NCBI GenBank assembly: GCA_964533185.1
Contig: CAZHLD010000024.1
Coordinates: 1-42,228, forward strand
Direction of reading: 5' to 3'
Source of the DNA: CAZHLD01 sp964533185
GTDB lineage: Bacteria; Acidobacteriota; Terriglobia; Acidiferrales; UBA7541
Length of the DNA stretch: 42,228 bases
Shown one piece after another: positions 32,218-39,506 of this stretch. How positions within the stretch are numbered: the first letter of the stretch is position 1; each line of letters begins with the position of its first letter. A program made the position numbers and the translations under genes. The notes under the pieces were generated by a model. It was not told the origin of the DNA, ran no database searches, and saw nothing but the letters and a program-made list of their open reading frames with translations.

Positions 32218-33636
32218 GTGTCGCGAATCCTGGTGGCCGACGACAACAGCAACATTCAGAAGATGGTGGCGCTGGCGCTGAAAGACCAGGGCATCGAAGT
32301 GATTGCCGTGGGCAACGGCGAGGCGGCGATCCGCAAGTTCACCGAGCTGAAGCCGGACCTGGTGCTGGCGGACATTTTTATGCCGGTGCGCAACGGGTAT
32401 GAGGTGTGCGAGTTCGTGAAGAGCGATCCGCGGCATGCGAACGTGCCGGTGGTGCTGCTGGTGGGTGTGTTTGACCCGTTCGACGAGCGCGAAGCGCAGC
32501 GGGTGGGCGCGGACGGGGTGCTGAAGAAGCCGTTTGTGCCGCCGGACCCGCTGATCGGGATGGTGACCAGCCTGCTGGCCGGGTTGGCCGCTCACAAGCC
32601 AGCCAGCGAGCGGGAAGTGCCTGTGGAGACGCCGGTGCCAGCACTGGCGACAATGGCAGCGCAGGGGAGCGCGCCATTTGTGGTTGAGCCGCCAGTCGAG
32701 GATGCGGGCGTGAGGGAAGAGTTTGCACGACCCGGCCGGGTGGAGCTTGGCGTGGGCGAGCAGCCGCTGGCGTTCCGCGAATTGCTGGGGTCAATGGGCG
32801 CAGCACTGGAGACGGAGATTGCGACGAATGCGCATGCGAGTTTGGCAGAGTCGCGCATGTGGGACCAGCCGGCTGAGGCGGAAGAGACGATGGATGAAGA
32901 AAGCGAAGAGCCGGCGTGGGGGCGCGGGGAGTCGCTGCTGCCGAAAGGCGACGAAGTTAGGTTGCCCCAAGTGATGAGCGCGGAAGAAACTCAGGAATTG
33001 GATAGCGTGGCCCCGGCGGAAGCGGAACCGGGTAACGCCGGATGGATGCCTATCGTGCCGCCCGCAGGGCGGGAGAGCGGCGCCGGCGAAGCGAGCGTGT
33101 TGGAGAGTCCGGGAACTGCCGAAGCGAAGCTGGAACCGATGCCCAGCTACCCCGGCTTCCTGGCAAAGGCGAACCCGTTCGGAGCGGAGAGCGTCGCCGA
33201 GGAACCGGCAACCAATGCGGTGGATAGCCCGGCACCGATTGAAAGCGTGCCGGAGACGCATGCGGCGAGTGAGTTCTTGTCCGGCCATTTAAAGGAAATG
33301 GCGGAACAGGTGTTCCGTGATGCGAGCGGGGTGTGGCCGGGACCAGTGGCCCCGGTGGCGGAGACGCCCGCGGAGATTGTCCCGCCTGTCTTGCCGGCGA
33401 TTGAGAGAGTGACCAGCCCGACTGCCGCGGCGAAAGAGGCTGTGCCGGTGGTGGGAACCGGCAGCGCAGTGCAGACCTTCAGCGCGCCGCCAATGCCCAG
33501 CCCGCAGGCGATTGAAGAGGTGGTGGAACGCGTGATCGAGCGGATGCAGCCGCAGATCATGGAAGTTGTGAGGAAAGAGATCCTGCGGCCGGTGGTCGAG
33601 GCGCTGGTGCGGCGGGAGTTGGAGAAGAAGAGATAG
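32218..33636 (+). CDS. Response-regulator receiver protein with long acidic tail
   Basis: A 472-residue protein. The receiver domain occupies residues 1-125 and has intact key residues: VADDN (acidic pair), LVLADIFMP with phosphoacceptor Asp52, and LKKPF with the conserved Lys. The switch Thr/Ser is replaced in VVLLVGVFD. The next 300 residues are Glu/Pro/Ala-rich and probably disordered. The C-terminal 50 residues form a conserved-looking amphipathic helix (AIEEVVERVIERMQPQIMEV, then ILRPVVEALVRRELEKK). There is no DNA-binding domain; it may act through a partner bound by that helix. GGAGGG at 32207-32212 is five bases before the GTG at 32218, favouring it over GTG 32215 and the open frame to 32161. 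Confidence 0.8.
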   Translation: MSRILVADDNSNIQKMVALALKDQGIEVIAVGNGEAAIRKFTELKPDLVLADIFMPVRNGYEVCEFVKSDPRHANVPVVLLVGVFDPFDEREAQRVGADGVLKKPFVPPDPLIGMVTSLLAGLAAHKPASEREVPVETPVPALATMAAQGSAPFVVEPPVEDAGVREEFARPGRVELGVGEQPLAFRELLGSMGAALETEIATNAHASLAESRMWDQPAEAEETMDEESEEPAWGRGESLLPKGDEVRLPQVMSAEETQELDSVAPAEAEPGNAGWMPIVPPAGRESGAGEASVLESPGTAEAKLEPMPSYPGFLAKANPFGAESVAEEPATNAVDSPAPIESVPETHAASEFLSGHLKEMAEQVFRDASGVWPGPVAPVAETPAEIVPPVLPAIERVTSPTAAAKEAVPVVGTGSAVQTFSAPPMPSPQAIEEVVERVIERMQPQIMEVVRKEILRPVVEALVRRELEKKR

Positions 33637-33708
33637 CAGCTGCATGCCGATTTGAAGACGGCAATTCCCTGCCCTGTTTGAGTTCCCTGCCAGTTTAGAC
33701 GCTGAAAT

Positions 33709-33744
33709 CCTTCGGCTATCCTTGTCGGATAGCCTCAGGATGAC
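33709..33744. repeat. Dispersed hairpin repeat, copy B (TCCTTCG..stem..CTCAGGATGAC)
   Basis: GGCTATCC (33714-33721) and GGATAGCC (33727-33734) form a perfect eight-base stem. The flanks match copy A at 24826, but the stem sequence is different. It lies in the valS upstream region. Confidence 0.6.
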
Positions 33745-33793
33745 CCACGTCGAGGAAGCGGCGCTTAACACGAACAGACGAATGGAGCGCGAA

Positions 33794-33822
33794 TTGACGG
33801 GCCCAGAGGCGGCCCGTATAGT
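33794..33822 (+). promoter_or_regulatory. Sigma-70-type promoter of valS
   Basis: TTGACG (-35, 33794-33799), 17-base spacer and TATAGT (-10, 33817-33822) are close to the consensus. Transcription would start near 33829, about 18 bases before the valS ATG. This is one of the two clearest promoters in the window. Confidence 0.8.
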
Positions 33823-33846
33823 AAAGGTTTTCAGCGAGCGAAAAAG

Positions 33847-36633
33847 ATGCCGAGAGAAATCCCCAAAGCGTACGAGCCGCAGGAGATCGAGCGCCGCTGG
33901 GCGCGGGAGTGGAAGGAACAGGGACTCTACCGCGCCGACGCGCGCGCGGGCGGGCCGGTGTTTTCGATTGTGATCCCGCCGCCGAATGTGACCGGGTCGC
34001 TGCACATGGGGCACATGCTGAACCACACCGAGATCGACCTGCTGACGAGATGGCACCGGATGCGCGGGTACAACGCGCTCTACCTGCCGGGAACCGACCA
34101 CGCGGGGATTGCGACGCAGCGAGTGGTGGAGCGGTTGCTGGAGAGCGAGGGGATCAAGCGGAAGGACTTGGGACGCGAGGCGTTTGAGAAGCGCGTCTGG
34201 GAGTGGAAGGAGAAGTCGGGCGGAACGATCACGCGGCAAATGGAGGCACTGGGGGAGAGCTGCGACTGGTCGCGGGAGAGATTCACGCTGGACCCGGGGC
34301 TGTCGCGGGCGGTGCGCGAAGTGTTTGTGCGGCTGTACGAGGAAGGGCTGATTTACCGGGGCCGTTACATTGTGAACTGGTGCCCGCGGTGCGGCACGGC
34401 AATCAGCGACCTGGAGACAGTGCACGAAGAGCGCCACGGACACCTGTGGCACATCCGCTACCCGGTGGTGGGGACAAAGGATTTTTTGGTGGTGGCGACG
34501 ACGCGTCCGGAAACGATGCTTGGCGATACGGCCGTGGCGGTGCACCCGGAGGACGAGCGGTACGCGAAGCTGGTCGGGATGAAAGTGCTGCTGCCGCTGA
34601 TGAAGCGCGAGATTCCAATTATCGCGGATGGGTATGTGGACCGCGAGTTTGGCACCGGCGTGGTGAAAGTAACGCCGGCGCACGACCCGAACGACTTCGA
34701 GGCGGGCAAGAGGAACAAACTGCCCGAAGTGGACGTGATGACCGATGACGGACGGATGAGCGAGGCGGCGGGCAGGTATGCGGGGCTCGACCGGTTTGAA
34801 GCGCGGAAGAAAGTCTTGCATGACCTGGAGACACAGGGGCTGCTCGAACAGGTGACCGATCATACGCACGCGGTCGGCACATGCCAGCGGTGCTCGACGG
34901 TGGTCGAGCCGCGGCTTTCGACGCAGTGGTTTGCAAAGATGAAGCCGCTGGCCGAGCCGGCGATTGCAGTGGTCGAGCGGGGCGAGATCGCGATTACGCC
35001 GGAGAACTGGCGCGCAGTGTACTTCGAATGGATGAACAACATCCGCGACTGGTGCATCTCGCGGCAGCTCTGGTGGGGACACCGCATCCCGGCGTGGCAC
35101 TGCGCGGCGTGCGGCGGCGTGACCGTCGCGCGGGAGACGCCGGCGAAGTGCGCGAAGTGCGGTGCGGCGAAGATCGAGCAGGACCCGGATGTGCTGGACA
35201 CATGGTTCAGCTCGGCGTTGTGGCCGTTTTCGACAATGGGGTGGCCGGACGAGACGGAGGATTTGAAGATTTATTATCCGACGAGCCTAATGATCACCGG
35301 GTACGACATCCTGTTTTTCTGGGTGGCGCGGATGATCATGATGGGGCTGAAGTTCACCGGGAAGGTGCCCTTCCGGCAGGTGTACCTGCACTCGCTGGTG
35401 CGCGATGCCGAACGGCAAAAGATGTCGAAGTCGAAGGGCAACGTGATTGACCCGATGGACGTGAATCAGAAGTACGGGACCGATGCGGTGCGGTTCACGC
35501 TGGCGATTATGGCTGCCCCCGGAACGGACATTGCGTTGAGCGAAGAGCGGATCCTGAGCTATCGCGCGTTTGCAAACAAGATTTGGAATGCGGCGCGGTT
35601 TTTGTTTTTGAACTTGGAGAAGTTTGAGGCGACAGGGGCTCGGCTGGAGGAGCTGGCGTCGCCGGAGACGCGGACGGGCGCGCCTTACGGTGCAGAAGGC
35701 AAAGTATTGTTGGCGGACCGATGGATTTTCTCGCGGCTCGCGCACGTCACGCGCGAGGTGAACGAGGCGCTCGAAGGCTACCGGTTTCATGAGGCGGCAC
35801 ACGTGGTGTACCACTTTTTCTGGGGCGACTTCTGTGACTGGTACATCGAGTGGGTGAAGCCGCAGCTGAGTGCGACGGACCGCGAGACGGCGACGGCGGC
35901 GTGGAAAAACATCTTTGCTGTGTTTGAGGCGGCGCTGCGGCTGCTGCACCCGTTCATGCCATTCTTGACCGAGGAGCTGTGGCACAAACTGCCACAGCGG
36001 TCAGGTGCAAGATCCATTTCTCTGGAGCAGTATCCGAAACCGTCATCGGAATGGTGGGATGGTACGGCCGAAAAGGAGATGGACCAACTGAAGAATGTGA
36101 TCAGCGAATTGCGGGACATTCGCGCTGAGTTGAAACTAAACTCCCGACTCCAGGTTTCAGGTCACTTCGCTTCTCAAGATGACGCTCTAAAGAATCTTGT
36201 GAAAAAACACGAAGCCTTCCTTGAACGACTCGCTGGGGTCACAATCACTGAATACTACGTCGGTGACTTAAATCCCGTTTACGGCCCTGTTCGAAAAACG
36301 CCTAGTTTCGAAGTCCGCGTTCTCTATGGGGAGGCGCCTACCATCACAGAGATTGGCGTAAATGCAGGGAGCGAGATTCCCCGCCTGAGGAAGAATATCG
36401 AGGAGATTGCCAAAAATATTGAGAAGAAGAAGCAGCGGTTGAGCGACGAGATCTTCCGTAGCCGTGCTCCAGCCAACATCATCGAGCGAGAGGAAAGCTC
36501 CCTGCGCGATCAAGAAAAGAGACTGCACCAGTTAGAACATCAATTGTCCTTGCTCATGATGTACATCGAGAACCCAGATCTATTTCGTCGTTCTCACGCT
36601 GCTCGTTTTTCCAAGCCGGAGGATCAGACCTAG
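33847..36633 (+). CDS. valS: Valyl-tRNA synthetase
   Basis: A 928-residue class I aminoacyl-tRNA synthetase that charges tRNA-Val. The HIGH motif is HMGH in PPPNVTGSLHMGHMLN and the KMSKS motif is in RQKMSKSKGNVIDP. The editing domain CP1 contains VATTRPETMLGDTAV. Zinc-finger-like cysteine pairs are visible (CPRCGT; CAACGG with CAKCG). The C-terminal coiled-coil arm is present (IEEIAKNIEKKKQRLSDEIF and after). From about 36000 to the end, GC content and codon use drop sharply compared with the first 2.1 kb. The same low-GC character continues into the phosphatase gene, suggesting the 3' end was replaced by recombination. Transcription starts from the promoter at 33794-33822. Confidence 0.96.
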   Translation: MPREIPKAYEPQEIERRWAREWKEQGLYRADARAGGPVFSIVIPPPNVTGSLHMGHMLNHTEIDLLTRWHRMRGYNALYLPGTDHAGIATQRVVERLLESEGIKRKDLGREAFEKRVWEWKEKSGGTITRQMEALGESCDWSRERFTLDPGLSRAVREVFVRLYEEGLIYRGRYIVNWCPRCGTAISDLETVHEERHGHLWHIRYPVVGTKDFLVVATTRPETMLGDTAVAVHPEDERYAKLVGMKVLLPLMKREIPIIADGYVDREFGTGVVKVTPAHDPNDFEAGKRNKLPEVDVMTDDGRMSEAAGRYAGLDRFEARKKVLHDLETQGLLEQVTDHTHAVGTCQRCSTVVEPRLSTQWFAKMKPLAEPAIAVVERGEIAITPENWRAVYFEWMNNIRDWCISRQLWWGHRIPAWHCAACGGVTVARETPAKCAKCGAAKIEQDPDVLDTWFSSALWPFSTMGWPDETEDLKIYYPTSLMITGYDILFFWVARMIMMGLKFTGKVPFRQVYLHSLVRDAERQKMSKSKGNVIDPMDVNQKYGTDAVRFTLAIMAAPGTDIALSEERILSYRAFANKIWNAARFLFLNLEKFEATGARLEELASPETRTGAPYGAEGKVLLADRWIFSRLAHVTREVNEALEGYRFHEAAHVVYHFFWGDFCDWYIEWVKPQLSATDRETATAAWKNIFAVFEAALRLLHPFMPFLTEELWHKLPQRSGARSISLEQYPKPSSEWWDGTAEKEMDQLKNVISELRDIRAELKLNSRLQVSGHFASQDDALKNLVKKHEAFLERLAGVTITEYYVGDLNPVYGPVRKTPSFEVRVLYGEAPTITEIGVNAGSEIPRLRKNIEEIAKNIEKKKQRLSDEIFRSRAPANIIEREESSLRDQEKRLHQLEHQLSLLMMYIENPDLFRRSHAARFSKPEDQT

Positions 36634-36640
36634 GCACCTC

Positions 36641-37387
36641 ATGATGATCAAGCGTTGTCTGAGCTATTCCGCAATATTAATTGTCGCCTCAATGGGGGCG
36701 ACATTTGCCTATCTCGAAATCCGGGAAGGGAGCGAGCAAGTTGCCCGGCATGCAGCCCACCAGACCAAGCCCTACAGAATACGAGACTTCGCCCAGGTGA
36801 CGCAGACGCTCGACCGTGGTGCCCAGCCCCAGCCAAGCAGCTATCCCCAACTGAAACAGTTGGGCGTCGGAATCGTCGTCAGCTTCAGGAACAGCAAGAG
36901 CGTCGTGGAAGAGGAACGCCGCACAGTTGAAGCGCTGAGTATACGATTTGTCAATATTCCGCTCTACGGCTCCTTAGCGCCGGAAAACAAAAAAGTGGCG
37001 GAGTTTCTGGAATTGATGCGTTCGAACGCGGACAAGATGATTTTCGCCCATTGCCAGGCCGGGCACGACCGAACAGGAGTAATGGTTGCCGCGTATCGCA
37101 TGGCGATACAGAACTGGACGCCGGGGCAGGCACTCCAAGAGATGGAGAAGTATCATTACGATCCGGACTTGGACCCCGATCAATTCCTATCCAAGTGGCG
37201 CCGGCGCCGGTGGAGTTTCCGTCAGGCCTGGCAGGAGGGCTCTAAACTGCTCCTGGAGCAAGAGCCGCTGAAGTTGTACGTCGAGAGTTTCCCCCAGCAA
37301 TTGCAAACAGACCCTAGCTTCCGCTCCGTGGTTCCGGTACAACAGACCGCAAGAGATCCAAACAACGGTTCGGGCGAGCTTCGCTGA
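36641..37387 (+). CDS. Exported/membrane-anchored tyrosine-phosphatase-like protein
   Basis: A 248-residue protein with an N-terminal hydrophobic segment (YSAILIVASMGATFAYLEI) that should act as a signal anchor. The phosphatase domain has the P-loop signature HCQAGHDRTGVMVAAYRM (HCxxGxxRTG) near residue 137, preceded by VGIVVSFRNSKSV and the possible general-acid region FVNIPLYGS. This places it among dual-specificity or Siw14-like phosphatases; its substrate is unknown and could be a phosphoprotein or an inositol phosphate-like molecule. It starts seven bases after valS and shares the lower GC content of the valS 3' end, so it probably arrived with it. Confidence 0.82.
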   Translation: MMIKRCLSYSAILIVASMGATFAYLEIREGSEQVARHAAHQTKPYRIRDFAQVTQTLDRGAQPQPSSYPQLKQLGVGIVVSFRNSKSVVEEERRTVEALSIRFVNIPLYGSLAPENKKVAEFLELMRSNADKMIFAHCQAGHDRTGVMVAAYRMAIQNWTPGQALQEMEKYHYDPDLDPDQFLSKWRRRRWSFRQAWQEGSKLLLEQEPLKLYVESFPQQLQTDPSFRSVVPVQQTARDPNNGSGELR

Positions 37388-37586
37388 GGCTTTCTGCCGA
37401 GTTAAATCTTCTTCCCGGACAAATCCTTCAGATGTTGCCTTGCGGGGCAGCACAACATGGAATGAGCAGGTAGCTGCTGACAGTGCAGTAAAGGAGGTTG
37501 CTGGAAGAGGCAAGGCGGGAGGAGATTGGGATTGCACCGGTTTGGGGCAGGGGTCTAGAGTAAAGGCAGAGAAGCGAAACGGGACT

Positions 37587-37628
37587 CGACCGAGTGCACG
37601 GAAAAGCCGACGGAGTGCGCGGAAAAAG
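37587..37628. repeat. Two tandem 21-base repeats upstream of the bactofilin gene
   Basis: CGACCGAGTGCACGGAAAAGC and the adjoining copy 37608-37628 differ at only a few positions. They lie 21 bases before the bactofilin start. The rest of 37388-37648 holds no convincing gene. Confidence 0.5.
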
Positions 37629-37648
37629 GCAGACAAGAAGGAGGAGCC

Positions 37649-38149
37649 ATGTGGGGAGATAAGCCAGCTCAGCCCGGTGCGGCGAGCTCAACGGGGAATT
37701 CTGTGCCGGGAGTAAGGCCGGCGGTGCCCGTCGTTGTTGAGGCGCCGCGGGCGGGGAGCCCGGTGGTGCGCTCGACAGCGTGGCTGGGACCGGGGATACA
37801 GGTGAAGGGTCAGATCTCGGGCGACGAAGACCTCCACGTCGATGGAAAAGTGGAAGGGCCGATCACGCTGGGCGGCCACCGTCTGACGGTAGGGGCGAGC
37901 GCCGAACTGTCGTCGGAGATTGTGGCGCGCGAGGTGGTGGTGCAGGGCAAGGTGCACGGCGACCTTCGGGCGCGGGACCGCATCGAAATCAAGAAGAACG
38001 CGCACGTGACCGGCGACCTGACCACGGCGCGCATCCAGATTGAAGACGGAGCCTACTTCAAGGGCAGCATCGAGATTGACCAGAGCAAGACGCAGGTGGG
38101 CAGCGACCTCGCCACCATGCTGGCGCGGAACGCCGCGAAGAAGGACTGA
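37649..38149 (+). CDS. Bactofilin (polymer-forming cytoskeletal protein)
   Basis: A 166-residue bactofilin. After a flexible N-terminal 45 residues, the beta-helix domain begins at WLGPGIQVKGQISGDEDLHV. It continues with repeated short strands (VDGKVEGPITLGGHRLTV, EIVAREVVVQGKVHGDLRA, KNAHVTGDLTTARIQIEDGA) and ends with FKGSIEIDQ. Bactofilins self-assemble into filaments without nucleotides and localise cell-shape or envelope machinery. A strong Shine-Dalgarno (AAGGAGGAG) precedes the ATG at 37649. It converges with the DAHP synthase gene, with 44 bases between the two stops. Confidence 0.93.
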   Translation: MWGDKPAQPGAASSTGNSVPGVRPAVPVVVEAPRAGSPVVRSTAWLGPGIQVKGQISGDEDLHVDGKVEGPITLGGHRLTVGASAELSSEIVAREVVVQGKVHGDLRARDRIEIKKNAHVTGDLTTARIQIEDGAYFKGSIEIDQSKTQVGSDLATMLARNAAKKD

Positions 38150-38193
38150 CCTCCGCCGCAAGCCGCCACGGCACAACTGCGGGGTACCCTCAC

Positions 38194-39213
38194 TCAACCC
38201 ACCCGGCGCTCGACGGCCGGGGCGATGATGCGAAGCTCGTTCATCAACTGAACAAACTGGTCCGGATAGAGCGACTGCGCGCCATCGCTGAGCGCACGCT
38301 CCGGGTCGTTGTGGACTTCGACCATGATGCCGTCGGCGCCGGCGGCCACCGCGGCGCGGGCCATCGGCGCCACTTTATCGCGACGCCCGGTGCCGTGGGA
38401 CGGGTCCACGATGATGGGCAGGTGCGAGAGTTTCTTGACCACGGGAATGGCCGCGAGGTCGAGGGTATTGCGGGTGTAGTCCTCGAAGGTGCGGATGCCG
38501 CGCTCACACAGGATCACCTGATAATTGCCGCCATGCATGATGTACTCGGCGGAGAGCAACCACTCCTCGATGGTGGCGGACATCCCGCGCTTGAGCAGAA
38601 CCGGTTTTTCCACCTTGCCCAGAGCCCGGAGCAGGTCGAAGTTCTGCATGTTGCGGGTGCCCACCTGGAGGACGTCCACAAATTCGGCCATCAGGGGAAT
38701 CTTCGTGTGGTCCATGACCTCGCTGACAACCGCCATCCCGAAGCGGTCGGCGGCCTCGCGCAGCCAGCGAAGGGCGGGCTCGCCGAGTCCCTGGAAACTG
38801 TAGGGCGAGGTGCGCGGCTTGTATGCGCCGCCGCGGAGCACCTTCGCACCGGTGCGGCTGACGGCTTCGGCGATGGCGAGGATCTGTTCGCGGCTTTCCA
38901 CTGAACAGGGACCCGCCATCACGATTACCTCCGTGCCGCCGACGGCCACACCCTTGCCAACGTCCACCAGCGAGCCTTCGGGGCGGAAGTTGCGGCTGGC
39001 AAGTTTGTACGGGGCGCTGATGCGGATGACCTCGCGGACGCCTTCGAGCATCTCGAGATCGCGGGTATCGAAATCGAGCTTGGCTCCGACCGCACCGAGA
39101 ACTGTGTGGCGGGCGCCGGTGGAACGGTGAACGGCAAAACCCATCGCTTCGAGACGATGGGTTACGTGCAGAATCTGCGCTTCGCTGGCTCCTTCCTGCA
39201 TGACGACAACCAT
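38194..39213 (-). CDS. aroF: 3-deoxy-7-phosphoheptulonate (DAHP) synthase, type I-beta
   Basis: A 339-residue enzyme that condenses phosphoenolpyruvate and erythrose 4-phosphate in the first step of the shikimate pathway. The N-terminal 70 residues form a ferredoxin-like regulatory domain (VVVMQEGASEAQILHVTHRL). The barrel follows with VIVMAGPCSVESREQI, LRGGAYKPRTSPYSFQGLG, KPVLLKRGMSATIEEWL and IIVDPSHGTGRRDKV, all active-site or metal regions of the type I-beta family. Allosteric control through the N-terminal domain is known in relatives. AGGAGG (39223-39228) lies just before the ATG at 39213. Between that site and the upstream leader peptide is an intrinsic terminator, so expression is probably set by transcription attenuation. 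Confidence 0.97.
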   Translation of the reverse strand: MVVVMQEGASEAQILHVTHRLEAMGFAVHRSTGARHTVLGAVGAKLDFDTRDLEMLEGVREVIRISAPYKLASRNFRPEGSLVDVGKGVAVGGTEVIVMAGPCSVESREQILAIAEAVSRTGAKVLRGGAYKPRTSPYSFQGLGEPALRWLREAADRFGMAVVSEVMDHTKIPLMAEFVDVLQVGTRNMQNFDLLRALGKVEKPVLLKRGMSATIEEWLLSAEYIMHGGNYQVILCERGIRTFEDYTRNTLDLAAIPVVKKLSHLPIIVDPSHGTGRRDKVAPMARAAVAAGADGIMVEVHNDPERALSDGAQSLYPDQFVQLMNELRIIAPAVERRVG

Positions 39214-39228
39214 GGTGTGAGACCTCCT

Positions 39229-39269
39229 AAAAACAGAAAGCCCGCTAGCGCCGATTGCGCCAGCGGGCT
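39229..39269 (-). terminator. Attenuator terminator in front of aroF (stem 3:4)
   Basis: On the minus strand AGCCCGCTGGCGC (39257-39269), loop AATCG and GCGCTAGCGGGCT (39239-39251) form a 13-bp stem with one G-U pair, followed by TTTCTGTTTTT. The aroF Shine-Dalgarno begins directly after the T-run. Its place between a leader peptide and the gene, not after a gene, marks it as an attenuator. Confidence 0.9.
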
Positions 39270-39353
39270 GTTGAGAGCTGAAGTGCGTTAGCTATCGCAG
39301 CGGCCGCGGGCGCAGTTCTGCCGGTAGCGATACCAGTAGAGCTTGACCCGCGG
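39257..39353 (-). promoter_or_regulatory. Alternative stems 1:2 and 2:3 of the aroF attenuator
   Basis: Region 1 (CCGCGGG, 39347-39353) lies just before the Tyr/Trp codons. Region 2 (GCGCCCGCGG, 39304-39313) lies near the end of the leader peptide, and region 3 is CCGCTGGCGC (39257-39266), in the first arm of the terminator. Regions 1 and 2 pair perfectly over seven bases. Regions 2 and 3 pair at nine of ten positions, which would prevent the terminator. A ribosome stalled at the Tyr/Trp codons would cover region 1 and favour 2:3. The pairings are read from sequence; the mechanism is inferred. Confidence 0.75.
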
Positions 39354-39362
39354 ACTCATCAT
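39288..39362 (-). CDS. aroF leader peptide, 24 codons, Tyr-Trp-Tyr-Arg-Tyr
   Basis: A 24-codon reading frame from ATG (39362) to TAA (39288-39290). It begins MMSPRVKL, then YWYRY at codons 9-13 (39324-39338), and ends RQNCARGRCDS. Three Tyr and one Trp in five codons is far beyond chance and matches the logic of amino-acid biosynthetic leader peptides. There is no Phe. There is no Shine-Dalgarno, but the -10 box ends seven bases before the ATG, so the transcript probably starts at or next to the start codon and is translated as a leaderless message. The terminator hairpin begins 19 bases after the stop and the aroF start is 75 bases away. The peptide itself is unlikely to have a function. Confidence 0.82.
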   Translation of the reverse strand: MMSPRVKLYWYRYRQNCARGRCDS

Positions 39363-39369
39363 GAACGAC

Positions 39370-39399
39370 ACCGTACCGGAGAAACCTCCGACGAGTCAA
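39370..39399 (-). promoter_or_regulatory. Promoter of the aroF leader and aroF
   Basis: On the minus strand TTGACT (39394-39399), an 18-base spacer and TACGGT (39370-39375) form a good sigma-70-type promoter. Transcription would begin around 39362-39364, at or next to the leader ATG. Confidence 0.7.
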
Positions 39400-39506
39400 G
39401 CAGGATTTCCGCTCCCGTCGGCGACGGACCATGCCACGCTGTCCGCAGAGCATTTGAGAGAACGTGTCTCTCAACCACCAGCCTTGAAGCAACGGAGGCG
39501 GCGAGG

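Noticed and set aside
33637..33846. A T-box or other tRNA-sensing leader in front of valS
   Set aside because: The promoter at 33794 leaves only about 18 bases of leader, too short for such an element.
33289..35100. Minus-strand frame of 603 codons opposite valS and the receiver gene
   Set aside because: It is an antisense shadow, rich in His, Arg and Pro, covering two well-supported genes.
37440..37715. 91-codon frame before and into the bactofilin gene
   Set aside because: It overlaps the bactofilin start in another frame and has low-complexity basic content caused by the 21-base repeats.
39292..39492. Minus-strand 66-codon open frame overlapping the aroF leader
   Set aside because: It runs through the promoter in a different frame from the Tyr/Trp-rich leader peptide and has no ribosome site or family features.
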